This document shows positions 13,469-14,153 of a stretch of 14,153 nucleotides of DNA, piece after piece. Source of the DNA: Alphaproteobacteria bacterium (GTDB lineage: Bacteria; Pseudomonadota; Alphaproteobacteria; JAEULC01); contig JADZDN010000455.1 in assembly GCA_020851015.1 (NCBI GenBank), positions 1-14,153 on the forward strand, given 5' to 3'. Within the stretch, counting starts at the first letter, position 1. The number at the start of each line of letters is the position of its first letter. Below the pieces are notes generated by a model. The model was not told the DNA's origin. It saw nothing but the letters and a program-made list of their open reading frames with translations, and searched no databases. Both the position numbers and the translations under genes were made by a program.

Positions 13469-13663
13469 TACCCCATCCATACCATAGGCTCGGCGGATCG
13501 CGATCCCCGAGAGGGGCACGCTATACGTCAGCGTTGGTCTCGCGCGGCCCAGGAGCCGCAAGTGGCACGGCAGGGCGGACGGCGGGTCGGCGGGGCTTGC
13601 AGCGCTACTCGCGTTCAGCACGGAAATCTCCGCTTGCATTGGCCCAGGGGACAAGGCCAATTT

Positions 13664-13687
13664 TAGACCATCTTGCTAGACCAGTTT
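13664..13687 (+). promoter_or_regulatory. Direct-repeat operator candidate for the MocR-like regulator
   Basis: TAGACCATCTT (13664-13674) and TAGACCAGTTT (13677-13687) are direct repeats with a 13-bp period, ending 14 bp before the regulator ATG. They resemble the TAGACCA-type (reverse TGGTCTA) sites described for PdxR/MocR regulators, which bind direct repeats. A single further TTGGTCT lies at 13534-13540. Confidence 0.6.
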
Positions 13688-13701
13688 CAGGCAGCGTTGC
13701 G

Positions 13702-14153
13702 ATGCGAACCGCCCACGCCCCGATCCTCTCGCTCTCGATCGACCGCGGCGACGGCGGGCCGGCCTATATGCAGCTCTACGGCCAGCTCCGGGGCCTGATC
13801 CTCAGCGGCCGCCTGGGTCCCCGCGACCGCCTGCCCGCCACCCGCGCCCTGGCGGCCGAGCTGGGCCTGTCGCGCGGCACGGTGGTGGCCGCCTACGAGC
13901 AGCTCGCCAGCGAGGGCTATATCGACGGGCGCATCGGCTCGGGCGCCTACGTGGCGGGCTTCGTGCCCGAGCACCTGCTGCCCGCCGGCCCGGTGGCCGC
14001 GGCAGCGCCTCCGCGCACGGAGGCCGGGCGCGACGCCCACCCGCCCTTCCACCCCGCCTCGGCCGCGCTGGACCGCTTCCCGCACGCGGAATGGGCGCGG
14101 GGCTTCCAGACGGCCTGGCGCGACCCGCCGCTGGGCCTGCTCGACAACCCCGA
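13702..14153 (+). CDS. MocR/PdxR-like GntR-family regulator, N-terminal part
   Basis: The frame is open to the right edge; 150 residues are visible. Residues 20-85 form a GntR-type winged helix: PAYMQLYGQLRGLILSGRL, then LPATRALAAELGLSRGTVV (helix-turn-helix), AAYEQLASEGYI and the wing GRIGSGAYVA. An Ala/Pro-rich linker (about 88-115) follows. FHPASAALDRFPHAEWARGF then marks the beginning of the aminotransferase-like domain that defines MocR proteins. These use pyridoxal phosphate as an effector cofactor and often control vitamin B6, GABA, ectoine or taurine genes. The target here is unknown. The ATG at 13702 lacks an obvious Shine-Dalgarno (only CAGG about 10 nt away), but the homology begins at the right distance. 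The divergent partner is the small secreted-protein gene, and direct repeats upstream suggest autoregulation. Confidence 0.9.
   Translation, partial: MRTAHAPILSLSIDRGDGGPAYMQLYGQLRGLILSGRLGPRDRLPATRALAAELGLSRGTVVAAYEQLASEGYIDGRIGSGAYVAGFVPEHLLPAGPVAAAAPPRTEAGRDAHPPFHPASAALDRFPHAEWARGFQTAWRDPPLGLLDNP

Noticed and set aside
13433..13660. N-terminal extension of the secreted-protein gene to an ATG at 13660
   Set aside because: It would bury a good signal peptide about 76 residues into the protein, has no Shine-Dalgarno, and covers a divergent intergenic region with hairpin sequence.

Overview
This window looks like a chromosomal segment of a high-GC alphaproteobacterium, probably of the Rhodospirillales type. 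The evidence is the heavy G/C third-position bias, the sequence of ribosomal protein S4, a citramalate synthase of the long two-domain kind, a MocR-type regulator, and short palindromic intergenic repeats of a style common in alphaproteobacteria. No rRNA, tRNA, CRISPR array, transposase or phage gene was seen. The taxonomic guess is inference from protein character, not a search.

Left part (1-2420, minus strand): the N-terminus of a cytoplasmic thioredoxin-fold peroxiredoxin lies downstream of a full-length DsbD/ScsB-type thiol:disulfide interchange protein. Together they suggest an envelope and oxidative thiol theme. A short AT-rich divergent region (2421-2577) separates them from two plus-strand genes: a YqgE/AlgH-family protein (GTG start, strong Shine-Dalgarno) and a TauD/TfdA-family 2-oxoglutarate dioxygenase.

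Central block (4150-12842): eight consecutive minus-strand genes, in transcription order nadE, gltX, cysS, a Phd/YefM-type antitoxin, a VapC/PIN toxin, cimA, trmJ and rpsD. Apart from the toxin-antitoxin pair this is housekeeping: NAD synthesis, two aminoacyl-tRNA synthetases, isoleucine precursor synthesis, tRNA methylation and a small-subunit ribosomal protein. The toxin-antitoxin pair has its own promoter with a 4 x 5-bp operator-like repeat in the spacer. The toxin reading frame overlaps the start of cimA by 26 bases, so cimA and trmJ probably depend at least partly on the toxin-antitoxin transcript. rpsD has its own near-consensus promoter and a roughly 130-nt GC-rich leader.

Four intergenic gaps of this block (4030-4149, 4765-5013, 9539-9678, 11020-11180) each hold a pair of inverted palindromic elements. 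They belong to two sequence families, one with a GTCTCGA core and one with a TTCGACAGGCTC-like core.

Right part (12843-14153): an unrecognised small secreted protein with four cysteines (minus strand) is divergent from the 5' part of a MocR/PdxR-like GntR-family regulator (plus strand, cut by the window end). Two direct TAGACCA repeats just upstream of the regulator look like its operator. Most of the window is ordinary housekeeping DNA. The toxin-antitoxin/cimA arrangement, the paired repeats, the rpsD leader and the MocR operator are the parts that merit a second look.
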